From Epsilonproteobacteria bacterium tcs-49 (GTDB taxonomy: Bacteria > Campylobacterota > Campylobacteria > Campylobacterales > Sulfurovaceae), in contig LLYS01000012.1 in assembly GCA_002049495.1 (NCBI GenBank), positions 17,479-81,478 of the forward strand: a DNA stretch of 64,000 bases, in the 5' to 3' direction. Position 1 is the stretch's first letter. Every line of letters starts with the position of its first letter. Positions 32,486-41,472 of this stretch are shown piece by piece. The notes beneath the pieces are model-generated. The model ran no database searches, was not told the DNA's origin, and was given only the letters and a program-made list of their open reading frames with translations. The translations under genes were made by a program, and so were the position numbers.

Positions 32486-35400
32486 CTATTTCAAACGGTG
32501 CAGCAAAGCATACAGCGCGGGAAGGTAGAGCAGGTTCAGCACCGTACCCCATGCCAGACCGAAGCCCAGCGCTACGGCCATGGGCTGGAAGATCGCCGCC
32601 TGCCCCGTGGGGAAAAAGATCAGCGAGGAGAGCCCGATGAGCGTCGTCACCGAGGTTAAAACGATGGGGCGGAAACGCTTCTTGGCAAAGTCAAACATAT
32701 GCTCCAGGTTCGTCGATTTGCGCAGATAGGTCATCATAATGATCCCGTCGTTGATCACGACCCCGGCAAGCCCCAGACCGCCGATGATGGAGGGCATGGA
32801 GAGATTCATCCCCATCAGCTTGTGCCCCAGCAGGACGCCAAGGAAGGAAAAGGGGATGATCGACATCACCATAAAGGCTTGTTTGAAGGAGTTAAACAGA
32901 TACAGCATCGCGATCATGATCAGCATAATGGTCAAACCCGACGCTCCGATCATATCGTTTTTGAGCTCCTTTTTCTTCTCCTCTTCCCCCTTGAGCACCA
33001 CCTTCACACCCTCTTGCCGAAAACTTTTCAAAAGCGGTTCGATGCGCGCCAAAACCTCCGTGGCCGTGATCTTTTTGGTATCGACGTTGGCGAAAACGTA
33101 AAAGTTGATCTCGCCGTTGTCTTTGGTGACCTTTTCAAAAGCTTGCGTTATTTCAAAATCGCACACTTCGCTCAGACGCACCAACTCTCCGCTCGGCAAG
33201 GCGATCTCGGTATTGACGAACTGGCGATAATCATCCTTGTTCAAACTCTCCACCTTGATATCAAGCATCTGTTTTTCGTCAAACGCCGTGGAGATCTTTT
33301 TGGAGAGATAGAGGTTGGAAAGGTAGCTGCCGATGGTTTGTTCATCCAAGCCCAGACGCTCCCCGTAGCCGTTGACCCGCAGTTTGATCTCATCTACGCC
33401 GTTGTTGGAGCTGTCGCTGACCGATTTGACCCCCTCGATGCCGGAGATGCGCTCTTTCAACTGGGCTATGGAGCTTCGCACCAGTTGCGAATTGTCGCTG
33501 ACTAATCCCACCTGGATATCGGTTTTTACGGGCCCGACTTTGCGCTCCACAACGCTGATCTCGGTCAAGTCGTATCTGCTTTTGTAATCCTTTTGCTTTA
33601 AAAACTCCCGCAGTTCCCGCGAAATCTGCTGGGAAGTCTTATCGCGCACCCGCCCCTCGCTGTCGTAATAGAAACTCAGATAGGGCGTGATAAACTTATC
33701 GACGAAGTTCATGGGCTTGAGTTTTTCAAGTTCGAGGGTGATATACATCACGTAAGGGTAGCTTTCGCTGTTGCCCGCACTGTCGCGGCGGTACCCCGCG
33801 ACGCTGCCGATACTGCGGATAAAAAACTCCTCCTTTTTCTGCAAAATATCCTTTTCGATCTCCTGAACGATCGCGAAACTCTCCTCTACTTTGGTATTGA
33901 CGTCGGTTTTGACGGTGATATTGACTTTGGAGGCGTCAAAGCTGGGAAACATTTGAAATTTCGACGTTTTGACCGCCAGTACGGTTAGCACGGGCACAAG
34001 GATCACGAAGGTGAGCAAAAAGGTTTTTTTATAGCGTACGAGCAGGTGGATAATCCGGCTGTAGTAGTGGTTGACCTTGTCCCAGGAGAGCACCTTCGCA
34101 TCGCTTTTGAGCATGTGGGATGCGTGGATGGGCAAAAAGACGAACGATTCCACGAGCGAGGCGACCACAAGGGCGGAAAAGGCGATGGGGATCAGCTTGA
34201 TCACCTCCCCCAGCGTGCCGCTGATCATCAAAATCGGGATAAAGGAGAACAGCGTCGTCACCGTAGCGATGGTAACGGGTTTGAACATATCCCTAGCCCC
34301 CATCAAAGCGGCGTCTTTGGGGCTGTAGCCCTCCTCCAGGTGCTGCTGGATATTTTCACTGACGACGATGGCGTCATCGACGATGATCCCCAGCGCGATC
34401 AAAACGCCCACGAGCGAGACCATATTGATCGTATAGCCGCTGAGCCAGAAGTACAGCGCGCCCATCACGAAGGAGGTGGGGATACCGATAGCGATGATGA
34501 GCGAAAGCCGCGTATTGACGAAAAACGCTACCAAAATCGTGATCATAATAACACCGAGCAAAATGTTTGAAATGACGATATTGAGTCTGTCTTTGATCCG
34601 TTCGGAATCGTTGTCTTTGATCATATAGGTGACGTCGTCGCTGTTTTTTTGCAGTTGCGCCACCAGCTGCTGGATACGCTTATCAATCTCCAAAGCGTTG
34701 CCGCTGGGATCTTGCTTGATCACCAGATTCACCGCCTGTTTGCCGTTGACGCTAAAAAGCGTCGAAGCGTCTTCATAGCGCTTCTTGACCGTGGCGATCT
34801 GCTTGAGCGGTATGCGCTGATCTCCGACTCCGATCACCGTATCGGCAAAGGCGGTATCGGTCTTTTTGCCGTTGTAGGTGGAGACGAAGTAGTGCTTGTT
34901 GCTGCTGTCTTCGATCTTGCCGATGGGAAAGATATAGGAAAGATTCGCGATCGCCGAAACTACGGAGGCTTTATTCAGACCAAAGGCTTGGATCTTGTTA
35001 TCCTCAAGCAGCACTTCGTAAAACATATCCGAATCCCCGTAGATCGTCGTCTCCGCTACGCCGCTTACAGACATCACTTTACTCTCAAGCTGTTTTGAAA
35101 GGGTTTTGAGTCTGCTGAGGGGCTGGTTTTCGGACAAGATGGTGATATCCATCAAATTCCGTGTGGTTTCGATCACCCGGACGGTGGGTTCATCCATATC
35201 CGAAGGGAGGTTGGACTTCGTCAGCGCCACGGCGTCTTTGACCTTGTCGGCGATATTGTAGCGGTTTTTCCCCTTTTGCAGCTCCAGTACGATGGTAAAG
35301 CGCCCCGGGGAGATGACGGTGGTCATATCCGTAATCCCGTCGATACTTTTAACCTCATCCTCGATCTCGGTAACGGCCATACGGTTTAAAATATCGACGC

Positions 35401-35569
35401 TGGCGCCGCTGTAGGAGCCCGAGATGGAGATCTTGTCCAGTTCAAAAGTTGGAAAGATCTCTTTGGGAGTTTTCATATAGGCAAAGATTCCCACGGCGAA
35501 GATGAGAAAGAAAAGCAGATAGTTAAGTCGTGCATTGGTAAGAAAAAATTGTAAAAATCTATTGAACAT
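32486..35569 (-). CDS. RND-family efflux transporter permease
   Basis: 1027-residue inner-membrane proton-driven transporter (AcrB/HAE-like). Twelve hydrophobic segments and two large periplasmic loops are evident. TM4 carries the proton-relay pair in ALGIIVDDAIVVSENIQQ. The N-terminus (MFNRFLQFFLTNARLNYLLFFLIFAVG ... TPKEIFPTFE) is typical. No membrane-fusion or outer-membrane partner lies next to it in this window, and it stands alone, converging with the HD-GYP gene three bases away. Substrate unknown. Confidence 0.92.
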   Translation of the reverse strand: MFNRFLQFFLTNARLNYLLFFLIFAVGIFAYMKTPKEIFPTFELDKISISGSYSGASVDILNRMAVTEIEDEVKSIDGITDMTTVISPGRFTIVLELQKGKNRYNIADKVKDAVALTKSNLPSDMDEPTVRVIETTRNLMDITILSENQPLSRLKTLSKQLESKVMSVSGVAETTIYGDSDMFYEVLLEDNKIQAFGLNKASVVSAIANLSYIFPIGKIEDSSNKHYFVSTYNGKKTDTAFADTVIGVGDQRIPLKQIATVKKRYEDASTLFSVNGKQAVNLVIKQDPSGNALEIDKRIQQLVAQLQKNSDDVTYMIKDNDSERIKDRLNIVISNILLGVIMITILVAFFVNTRLSLIIAIGIPTSFVMGALYFWLSGYTINMVSLVGVLIALGIIVDDAIVVSENIQQHLEEGYSPKDAALMGARDMFKPVTIATVTTLFSFIPILMISGTLGEVIKLIPIAFSALVVASLVESFVFLPIHASHMLKSDAKVLSWDKVNHYYSRIIHLLVRYKKTFLLTFVILVPVLTVLAVKTSKFQMFPSFDASKVNITVKTDVNTKVEESFAIVQEIEKDILQKKEEFFIRSIGSVAGYRRDSAGNSESYPYVMYITLELEKLKPMNFVDKFITPYLSFYYDSEGRVRDKTSQQISRELREFLKQKDYKSRYDLTEISVVERKVGPVKTDIQVGLVSDNSQLVRSSIAQLKERISGIEGVKSVSDSSNNGVDEIKLRVNGYGERLGLDEQTIGSYLSNLYLSKKISTAFDEKQMLDIKVESLNKDDYRQFVNTEIALPSGELVRLSEVCDFEITQAFEKVTKDNGEINFYVFANVDTKKITATEVLARIEPLLKSFRQEGVKVVLKGEEEKKKELKNDMIGASGLTIMLIMIAMLYLFNSFKQAFMVMSIIPFSFLGVLLGHKLMGMNLSMPSIIGGLGLAGVVINDGIIMMTYLRKSTNLEHMFDFAKKRFRPIVLTSVTTLIGLSSLIFFPTGQAAIFQPMAVALGFGLAWGTVLNLLYLPALYALLHRLK

Positions 35570-35680
35570 TATAGAGATCCTAGTTTATAATCTTTTAAAT
35601 GCAGTATTGTATAACATTCCAACCTTGAATTTTATTATTTTATGTCAAATTGTTATAATTACGTCAAAAAAAGAGTTGTT

Positions 35681-36073
35681 ATGTCCTCTGACCTCCTTTC
35701 CCACCCCGATTACGAATACCGTTTCAACCCCGCACGCTGCAGTGAATGCGGCGGTAAATGCTGCACGGGGGAATCGGGTAATATCTGGATCTCCGTTCAA
35801 GAGATCAAAACCCTGATGCGCTTTTTAAAGCTGGATTTTGCGCAGCTGGAGCAGCGGTATCTGGAGAAAAGGGGTTACCGCTACAGCCTCAAAGAGCGCA
35901 AACGGCAAGAGGGGGACTTTGCCTGCATCTTTTTTGACGACGCGATCGGTGGGTGCGGTATCTACGAAGCTCGTCCCACGCAGTGCCGCACCTTCCCCTT
36001 CTGGCCCTATTTCAAAACCAATCTCGAGGAGCTCAAAGAGGAGTGCATCGGTATTGAGGAGTGTGAAAAATGA
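35681..36073 (+). CDS. YkgJ-family cysteine-cluster protein
   Basis: 130-residue soluble protein with the CxxCxxxCC pattern (CSECGGKCC, about 20-28) and later CGIYEARPTQCRTFPF (about 91-106) that define this Zn/Fe-binding family. Function is uncharacterised in general; metal binding is presumed. ATG at 35681 is preferred to an upstream in-frame start because homologous N-termini begin near the first Cys block and a TATAAT lies at 35654-35659, just upstream. The stop overlaps the next gene by four bases. Confidence 0.85.
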   Translation: MSSDLLSHPDYEYRFNPARCSECGGKCCTGESGNIWISVQEIKTLMRFLKLDFAQLEQRYLEKRGYRYSLKERKRQEGDFACIFFDDAIGGCGIYEARPTQCRTFPFWPYFKTNLEELKEECIGIEECEK

Positions 36074-36900
36074 AGCAGAATATTTTGATCACGGGGTGTT
36101 CCAGCGGGATCGGCAAAGCCGCGGCGCTGCTTTTGCAAAGCCGGGGGCACCGGGTCTTTGCCACGGCGAGAAAAGATGAGGACGTCATGGAGCTGGCCGC
36201 CCTTGGTTTTGAAGCCCTATCGCTTGATGTTACCGACAGCGACTCCATCGACGCGGCGCTGCACAGCGTATCCGAGCGCACGGAGGGCAAACTGGACGTG
36301 GTGTTGAACAACGGCGCCTACGGGCAGCCCGGGGCGGTGGAGGATTTGAGCGTAGAAGTTCTCAAAGAGCAGTTTGAAACCAACGTTTTCGGCTGGCACT
36401 ACCTCACCCGCAAAGCCCTGCAGCTGATGCGCCGAAACGGCGGCCGCGGCAAGATCATCCAGCACAGCTCCGTACTGGGGCTGATCTCCCTTCGTTTCAG
36501 AGGAGCATATAATGCCAGCAAGTACGCTTTGGAGGGGTTGTGCGACACCATGCGGCTGGAGCTTGCCGATACCGACATCCACGTCATCAGCGTCAATACC
36601 GGCCCCGTTACCAGCCGTTTCCGCGATAACGCGCAAGCGATGTTCGAAAAAAATATTGATGCGCAAAACAGTTTTTACAAAGCGCAATACGACAAAGAGT
36701 TGCGGGAGCGATTTGACGGCGGCGGGGGGAAAGCCCCCTTTACCCTCAGTTCCGAGCAGGCCGCCGCGGTGATCGGGGATATCGTGGAAGCAAAAAACCC
36801 AAAACCCCGCTACTATATCACGAAAGCCACCTACTTGCTCGGGTTTTTAAAACGGATACTTTCTACGAAAGCGCTGGATCGGATACTGGTAAAGATTTAA
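36070..36900 (+). CDS. SDR-family oxidoreductase
   Basis: 276-residue classical short-chain dehydrogenase. ILITGCSSGIGKAAALLL gives the NAD(P) TGxxxGIG site (about 6-15); LNNGAYG corresponds to the NNAG motif; catalytic Ser and Tyr-x3-Lys are in QHSSVLG and YNASKYALEG (near 135-155). The C-terminal extension and KNPKPRYYITKATYLLGFLKRIL resemble retinol-dehydrogenase-like bacterial SDRs. Substrate unknown. ATG at 36070 overlaps the cysteine-cluster gene (ATGA). Confidence 0.9.
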   Translation: MKQNILITGCSSGIGKAAALLLQSRGHRVFATARKDEDVMELAALGFEALSLDVTDSDSIDAALHSVSERTEGKLDVVLNNGAYGQPGAVEDLSVEVLKEQFETNVFGWHYLTRKALQLMRRNGGRGKIIQHSSVLGLISLRFRGAYNASKYALEGLCDTMRLELADTDIHVISVNTGPVTSRFRDNAQAMFEKNIDAQNSFYKAQYDKELRERFDGGGGKAPFTLSSEQAAAVIGDIVEAKNPKPRYYITKATYLLGFLKRILSTKALDRILVKI

Positions 36901-36966
36901 CCCCGTTACACTTTTTCTACATTTTGCTATTTTATAATTTCAGGATATGTATAAAAAGGGGTGCAC

Positions 36967-37125
36967 ATGACGATCTATATCATCGATGCCGAAAACGGAA
37001 TCCAAAAGCAGACGGTCGCTTCCTATGAGGAAGCAAGGAAAAAATTCCCCCACTTTTTTAAAACGAAGGAGGAAGCCCAAAAGGCATACGGAAAAACCTG
37101 TATGGTTTGCGACGGCGCCTTTTAG
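36967..37125 (+). CDS. Small hypothetical protein (52 aa)
   Basis: Starts MTIYIIDAENGIQKQTVASYEEARKKFPHF and ends with two cysteines (TCMVCDGAF). ATG at 36967 has AAAAGGGG at six bases, and TATAAT at 36931-36936 is a plausible -10, so it looks like a genuine short gene. The stop overlaps the convergent histidine kinase gene by four bases. The CMVC pair could bind metal. No family recognised. Confidence 0.65.
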   Translation: MTIYIIDAENGIQKQTVASYEEARKKFPHFFKTKEEAQKAYGKTCMVCDGAF

Positions 37126-37991
37126 GTTTGCGGCTTTGCCGCTTCGATACAGTGGTGCAGATCCAGCATAATAGTCGTACCCCTGTTCTCCGATGATTCG
37201 ATATTGAGCGCGATCTTATTTCTGTCGCAAAACTCCTTGACAAGCGCCAATCCCATGCCAAAGCCACTTTGAGTACTGTCCTCCTGGTAGTAGCGGTCAA
37301 ACACCACGAACAGATTTTTCGTATCGATCCCCCTGCCCGAATCCTCGATGCACAAGACGCTGCCTTTCATATAAAACTTCACGTAGCCGCCGCTTGTGTT
37401 GTATTTGATTCCGTTGGAAAGCAGATTGTCCAACACCGTTGAAAAGCCCTTTTTATCACACTTGAGCTCAAGGGGTTTGACCAGGTTTTGTACCTCGATA
37501 TCCCCTTTGATATCACGGAATTTATCGATACTTTTCGCCACCGCTTCACGCAGGTCAAAGCTGTCCGCTTCCACAGCGTAAACCTCCTTTTTGATCGAAT
37601 ACTCCATATCCTCGTACAGCTGCAGCAGGTTTTTGCACGATCCGTCGATGCGGTCGAGCTTTTTGAGCAGCTTCTCATCATCTTGCAGCGCCCGCCGCAG
37701 CATCTTCGCATTCATTTCGATGGTAGCGACGGGGGTGTTGAGTTCATGGAGGGTTTTACGCAGCATCTTTTTCAACCTCCCCTGCCCCGCAAAAAGGTTT
37801 TCAAAGATCGCCGAAGCGAAAAACCAAAACAGCGCCAACCCAAACAGCAGTAAAAACGACGTAAGCAGCAAAAAGTTATCCCGGGTAAAGCCGAATTTGA
37901 TCACGAGCAGATAGTTGGCGAAAAGGACACTCAGCAATACCAGCGCCACCACCAGTGAAAGCAGCAGCATAAAGATACGTTTAGGGCTCAA
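37122..37991 (-). CDS. Sensor histidine kinase (linked to the NosL/ABC operon)
   Basis: 289-residue membrane kinase. Two hydrophobic helices (about 5-30 and 40-65) with a very short loop between them suggest it senses within or near the membrane. The H-box is LHELNTPVATIEMNAKML (phospho-His near 87); ATP-binding motifs include LLSNGIKYN (N box) and FGMGLALVK (G box). It starts with TTG at 37991, with GGGG at seven bases, overlapping the response-regulator end by 11 bases. Last gene of the minus-strand NosL/ABC operon, so it probably controls or monitors that system. Confidence 0.87.
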   Translation of the reverse strand: MSPKRIFMLLLSLVVALVLLSVLFANYLLVIKFGFTRDNFLLLTSFLLLFGLALFWFFASAIFENLFAGQGRLKKMLRKTLHELNTPVATIEMNAKMLRRALQDDEKLLKKLDRIDGSCKNLLQLYEDMEYSIKKEVYAVEADSFDLREAVAKSIDKFRDIKGDIEVQNLVKPLELKCDKKGFSTVLDNLLSNGIKYNTSGGYVKFYMKGSVLCIEDSGRGIDTKNLFVVFDRYYQEDSTQSGFGMGLALVKEFCDRNKIALNIESSENRGTTIMLDLHHCIEAAKPQT

Positions 37992-38637
37992 GCTTATACC
38001 CCACGCCCTTGATATTGACGATACTGTTTTCGGGCAGAATCTTTTTGAGTTTATTGATATACACCCGCAAACTGCCCTCGCTAAACTCCTCGTCGACCCA
38101 GAGGCGATCTTGCATCATCTCCTTGGTCACCACCTGGCGCTCATGCTCGATAAAAAGTTTCAGCAGTTCCACCACCTTCGCCGCCAGTTTCAAATCCCGA
38201 TCGTCCTGCAGCACCCGGTCATGTTCCAGATCGTAACTGACGCCGTTGGAGAAGCGGTAGCTGCGATGGCGCTTGCCGCTGCGCTTGAGCAGCGCTTCGA
38301 TACGAAGCACCAACTCATCCAGATCCACGGGCTTCTTGAGATAATCGTCCGCCCCGCTTTTAAACCCCTCGTGCAGCGTTTGGCGGTCGTTATAGGAGGT
38401 CAGAAACATCGCCGGCGTCTCGTCTTCGGCTTCGCGCAGCTGGCCCAAAAGCTCCAGGCCGCTGCTTCCGGGGATGTTGATATCAAGAATATACAGGTCA
38501 AACTTTTCGGCGAAGGTTTCGTCCAGCAGCTCCTCCGCGCTTTTTGCGTGGGTGATTTCATACCCCTGTTCTTCTAAAAACTCCTGCAGACTCTGGGCAA
38601 AGAGCGCATCGTCTTCCAGCAGCAGGATCCGCATCAT
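37981..38637 (-). CDS. OmpR-family response regulator
   Basis: About 218 residues. The receiver domain (1-115) has acidic LLEDDALF, phospho-acceptor Asp in DLYILDINIPGSSGLELL, and KKPVDLDELVLR with the conserved Lys. The C-terminal winged helix (about 125-215) ends VNIKGVGYKLEP. The start is one of two adjacent ATG codons (38637 or 38634) overlapping the stop of the upstream TauE/SafE-like gene; a TTG at 38646 is less likely. Pairs with the following kinase. Targets unknown; its own operon is the obvious candidate. Confidence 0.88.
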   Translation of the reverse strand: MMRILLLEDDALFAQSLQEFLEEQGYEITHAKSAEELLDETFAEKFDLYILDINIPGSSGLELLGQLREAEDETPAMFLTSYNDRQTLHEGFKSGADDYLKKPVDLDELVLRIEALLKRSGKRHRSYRFSNGVSYDLEHDRVLQDDRDLKLAAKVVELLKLFIEHERQVVTKEMMQDRLWVDEEFSEGSLRVYINKLKKILPENSIVNIKGVGYKLEP

Positions 38638-39344
38638 TCGTGGCAATCCAGCAAAGTTTTCGAAGGGTCGACGAAGTATTCGTACCCGCCGTAGATCGTA
38701 TAGATCCCGTACGCCACCACCGCAATCGCCGCGGCTTTGGTCATCACGGCGCGGAAGCCCCCTTGGCTAAACTTCCCGACAAAAAATCCCAGACTAAAAA
38801 GCGCGGGGATCGTCGACAGACCGAAAATCGCCATCACCAGCGCCCCGTAGAGGGGATCGGCGGTGCTTGCGGCAGTGATGGCAAAGAAGTAGACAAACCC
38901 GCAGGGAAGCAGCCCGTTGAGCATCCCCAAAACGAAAAAGGAAAACAGCGACTGCGAATGCAACAGACGTTTGAAGTTGCGCTGGTACCATGCGTTTTTG
39001 GAAAAGGAGTGCTCGATCACCGTTAAAAACTTCACCTTCCCCGCCAGGGAAAGCCCCGCCAAAATCATCGCCGCCCCGGCTATAAGCAGCAGCGTGCCGT
39101 TGGCTTCACTGCTAAAGGTCGCTACTCCGCCGAGATAGCCAAAGAGCGCTCCCAGCAGCGCATAGGTCGCTACCCTGCCCAGAGAGTACAACAGGTGTGC
39201 CACACTTTGCGTGGCTTTGTTCCAGCCCGTTTGCACCTTGGTACTGCTGTAGGCGATGACGATCCCGCCGCACATCCCGATGCAGTGGCCAAACGAGCCC
39301 AAAAACGCGATGGTTATGATAGAAAATAGATCAATTGCTTCCAA
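38634..39344 (-). CDS. TauE/SafE-like (DsbD_2-type) membrane protein
   Basis: 236 residues, about six membrane helices. Near the N-terminus is GHCIGMCGG, a Cys/Met motif typical of the CcdA/DsbD_2-type subgroup of sulfite exporter-like proteins that often sit beside copper or cytochrome assembly genes; LLPCGFVYF (near 148) supplies a third cysteine. Probably moves reducing equivalents or metal across the inner membrane. It starts with TTG at 39344 (AAGGGA at six bases) inside the end of the upstream NosL-like gene. Function inferred from family and neighbours. Confidence 0.78.
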   Translation of the reverse strand: MEAIDLFSIITIAFLGSFGHCIGMCGGIVIAYSSTKVQTGWNKATQSVAHLLYSLGRVATYALLGALFGYLGGVATFSSEANGTLLLIAGAAMILAGLSLAGKVKFLTVIEHSFSKNAWYQRNFKRLLHSQSLFSFFVLGMLNGLLPCGFVYFFAITAASTADPLYGALVMAIFGLSTIPALFSLGFFVGKFSQGGFRAVMTKAAAIAVVAYGIYTIYGGYEYFVDPSKTLLDCHE

Positions 39345-39840
39345 GAAGTTCCCTTTTTACCGTTGGATTGTTCAGCGTCAGCCCCCGCAGCATACGAAGC
39401 CGCATCGTTTCAAAATCCACGAACCCCTCCTGCTTGTGTTCATAGGCGCCGAAGCCGTAGTTCATGGGAGTCGTATCCCGCAGGGAGTACCACGCTTTGC
39501 GGCCGTCGATCCAGCGCTTGGTATCCTTGCTCATAACCCAGATCACCGCACGGTCTTTAAACTCCGTCGTCTCCAGCCAGTTTGCCATCCCCCCGTGATC
39601 GTGAAAAAACCACGTTTTGCCCGAGGGACTGACCACCTGCGACGCGTAATCAAGACTCTCGATCACCATCCCGCAATCGCTGTCTTGGTAGTGTCCGGGA
39701 TTAATCGTCAGCGGTTTTTGCTCCATATTGCCCGTTTTGATCACGACCATCTGCTGCTTGTTCGCCAGTGAAAGCACGATCACCGCGACCGCTGCGAGAA
39801 ACACCCCCACCGTCAAAAGCTGCAATAGCGTTTTTTTCAC
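39331..39840 (-). CDS. NosL-like membrane-anchored protein
   Basis: 169 residues from a GTG at 39840, whose GTGA overlaps the upstream stop; GGAG sits seven bases before. An N-terminal hydrophobic helix (about 4-26) anchors it to the periplasmic face. The soluble part has HYQDSDCGMVIES (Cys56-Gly-Met58), matching the CGM metal-binding core of NosL, followed by FHDHGGMANWLE and VMSKDTKRWIDGRKAWY as in NosL folds. NosL proteins are copper(I) chaperones for nitrous oxide reductase, but no nosZ is here, so the client is unknown. Confidence 0.8.
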   Translation of the reverse strand: MKKTLLQLLTVGVFLAAVAVIVLSLANKQQMVVIKTGNMEQKPLTINPGHYQDSDCGMVIESLDYASQVVSPSGKTWFFHDHGGMANWLETTEFKDRAVIWVMSKDTKRWIDGRKAWYSLRDTTPMNYGFGAYEHKQEGFVDFETMRLRMLRGLTLNNPTVKRELLGSN

Positions 39841-40808
39841 AACAACACTCCGTTTTTTAGCCAGTATGATACCACAAAATAGCTGCACAGCAGCGTAAAC
39901 AGCGCATTCGCCCATACGCTGTAGCGCTGCAGCTTTACCATGGGCTTTTTCACCGTCGCTTGCAAAAACGCGGCCGCAGCCGCGAAAAAGACGCCCAGAA
40001 AAAGGGACCCCCACAGCAGATACCCCACATAGTAATACTCCCGCTGGAGCATACAAAAGGGGCATTTATGCGTGGGCAGTTCGTAGATGTAGGTTCCGAA
40101 AAAATGCACCACCGCATAGTAACCCACGAATAAAAACACCCCGTTGGCAAGTGCCAGCAGATACCCCTGCCGCTGCAGCAGCAAAAGCGGTTGCAGCGCA
40201 AAAAGCAGGTAAAACAGTAGCAGCAGCGTCGCGGTACCCAACCCCAGCGGCAGAGCGTTTTGCTCCCCGCTGACGCCGTAGATAACCGAACAGCACTGTA
40301 CGGGGGTTTTGGTACTGAGTCCCTGCAGATACGCAACGTCCATACCGCTTTCAAGCAGCAGCAACAGATAGATTACGACAAAAAGCACACTCTTGATACG
40401 CATAAAAGGGTAATCGGTCGCCTGCAGATCCAACCGGTTCAGCAGCAGCCAGACGCCTCCGCTAAAAAGCAGGCCCAGCTTCAGCACCAGCAGCGCTTCG
40501 CCGAACCAGACCCCCTCGACTACCCCCGCGGCACACATCGCCCCGGGAATCATGGTAGCAAGATGATCCAGCGTATAAGCGAAAAAGGGAAAAAGCGCTA
40601 TCTTGGCAAAGGTTAAAAAAACGATCACGAGCATCACCAGGTAGCTGCGCTTTTCCAGGCTGTACTGCCGCGGGCTCGTAGCTTGAAAGTTCCAGCGGCG
40701 CAAAATCTGCAGCGCGCCTAAAAGGGCGTAGGTGCCAAAAAGCAGCAGGATCGTTTGCAAAATCAGATAGATCAAAACCCCCGTATCCATCAAAATACGC
40801 AGCTCCAT
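39837..40808 (-). CDS. Multi-spanning membrane protein with DsbB-like CPFC motif
   Basis: 323 residues, about eight membrane helices. Cysteine sites: MCAAG (near 90), VQCCSVIYG (near 171-175) and THKCPFCMLQREYYYVGYLLW (CPFC at 249-252). The last resembles DsbB/VKOR-type thiol oxidoreductases, where a membrane-edge CxxC is followed by QRE/YY. It could relay disulfides or bind metal. It begins two bases before the ATPase stop and overlaps the NosL-like gene by four bases. No family name recalled; role in thiol or metal handling is inference. Confidence 0.7.
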   Translation of the reverse strand: MELRILMDTGVLIYLILQTILLLFGTYALLGALQILRRWNFQATSPRQYSLEKRSYLVMLVIVFLTFAKIALFPFFAYTLDHLATMIPGAMCAAGVVEGVWFGEALLVLKLGLLFSGGVWLLLNRLDLQATDYPFMRIKSVLFVVIYLLLLLESGMDVAYLQGLSTKTPVQCCSVIYGVSGEQNALPLGLGTATLLLLFYLLFALQPLLLLQRQGYLLALANGVFLFVGYYAVVHFFGTYIYELPTHKCPFCMLQREYYYVGYLLWGSLFLGVFFAAAAAFLQATVKKPMVKLQRYSVWANALFTLLCSYFVVSYWLKNGVLL

Positions 40809-40809
40809 A

Positions 40810-41472
40810 CTAGATGCGCCCTTGCTCGATGGTAACTACCCGATCCACAAAAGACAGCGTTTCAAACAGCGGATCGTGGGTAGCGATAAGCAGGGTTTTT
40901 CCCGCCCCTTTGAGCTGCTGCAGCTGTCGGGTAAACAGTGCTGCGTTGTCCTTGTCCAGATTGGCCGTCGGCTCGTCGCACAGGATCACTTCCGGATCGT
41001 TTACCAGCGCCCTCGCGATAGCGCATCGCTGCTTCTCCCCGCCGGAGAGGTTGCGTACGACGGTGTGTTTTTTGTGTGCGATGTTTGCCGCTTCCAGGGC
41101 TTTGGATACGGCGCGATCCACCTCTTTTACAGGCAGTTTCCGGGGGATAAGCGGCGCCAAAAGGTTTTCGTACACGCTCATATCCTCAAAAAGGTTATAG
41201 GCTTGAAAAATAAACCCGATGTGGCGGTTTCGCTGCTTTGACTGGTGCAGATCGGGGAGTTTGGAGATGGGTTCGCCCGCGATATAGACCGCTCCCTCGG
41301 AGGGTTTTTCCAACCCCGCCATCAAAGAAAGCAGCGTGGATTTGCCGCTGCCGCTGACCCCTTTTAACACGACACACTCCCCCTGCGCTATATGCAGCCC
41401 GATCGCTTGTAAAACGGTTTTTCGCTCCCTGCCCTGCCCGTAGTATTTGCTCAGATTTTCAACACGGATCAC
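40810..41472 (-). CDS. ABC transporter ATP-binding protein (LolD/MacB type)
   Basis: 220-residue ATPase. Walker A KGVSGSGKST at 37-46, Q-loop IFQAYNLF, signature NLSGGEKQRCAIARAL, Walker B VILCDEPTANLD, H-loop ATHD. The DEPTANLD and short single-domain form match the LolD/MacB/FtsE class that powers periplasmic mechanotransmission rather than import. The GTG at 41472 has AAGGAGG at seven bases and overlaps the permease stop (GTGA); a longer frame exists but starts inside the permease. Partner is the FtsX-like protein just upstream. Confidence 0.92.
   Translation of the reverse strand: MIRVENLSKYYGQGRERKTVLQAIGLHIAQGECVVLKGVSGSGKSTLLSLMAGLEKPSEGAVYIAGEPISKLPDLHQSKQRNRHIGFIFQAYNLFEDMSVYENLLAPLIPRKLPVKEVDRAVSKALEAANIAHKKHTVVRNLSGGEKQRCAIARALVNDPEVILCDEPTANLDKDNAALFTRQLQQLKGAGKTLLIATHDPLFETLSFVDRVVTIEQGRI

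Noticed and set aside
39841..40065. N-terminal extension of the NosL-like protein to 40065
   Set aside because: It lies inside the upstream membrane-protein gene in another frame; the GTG at 39840 has a good ribosome-binding site and gives a normal anchored protein.
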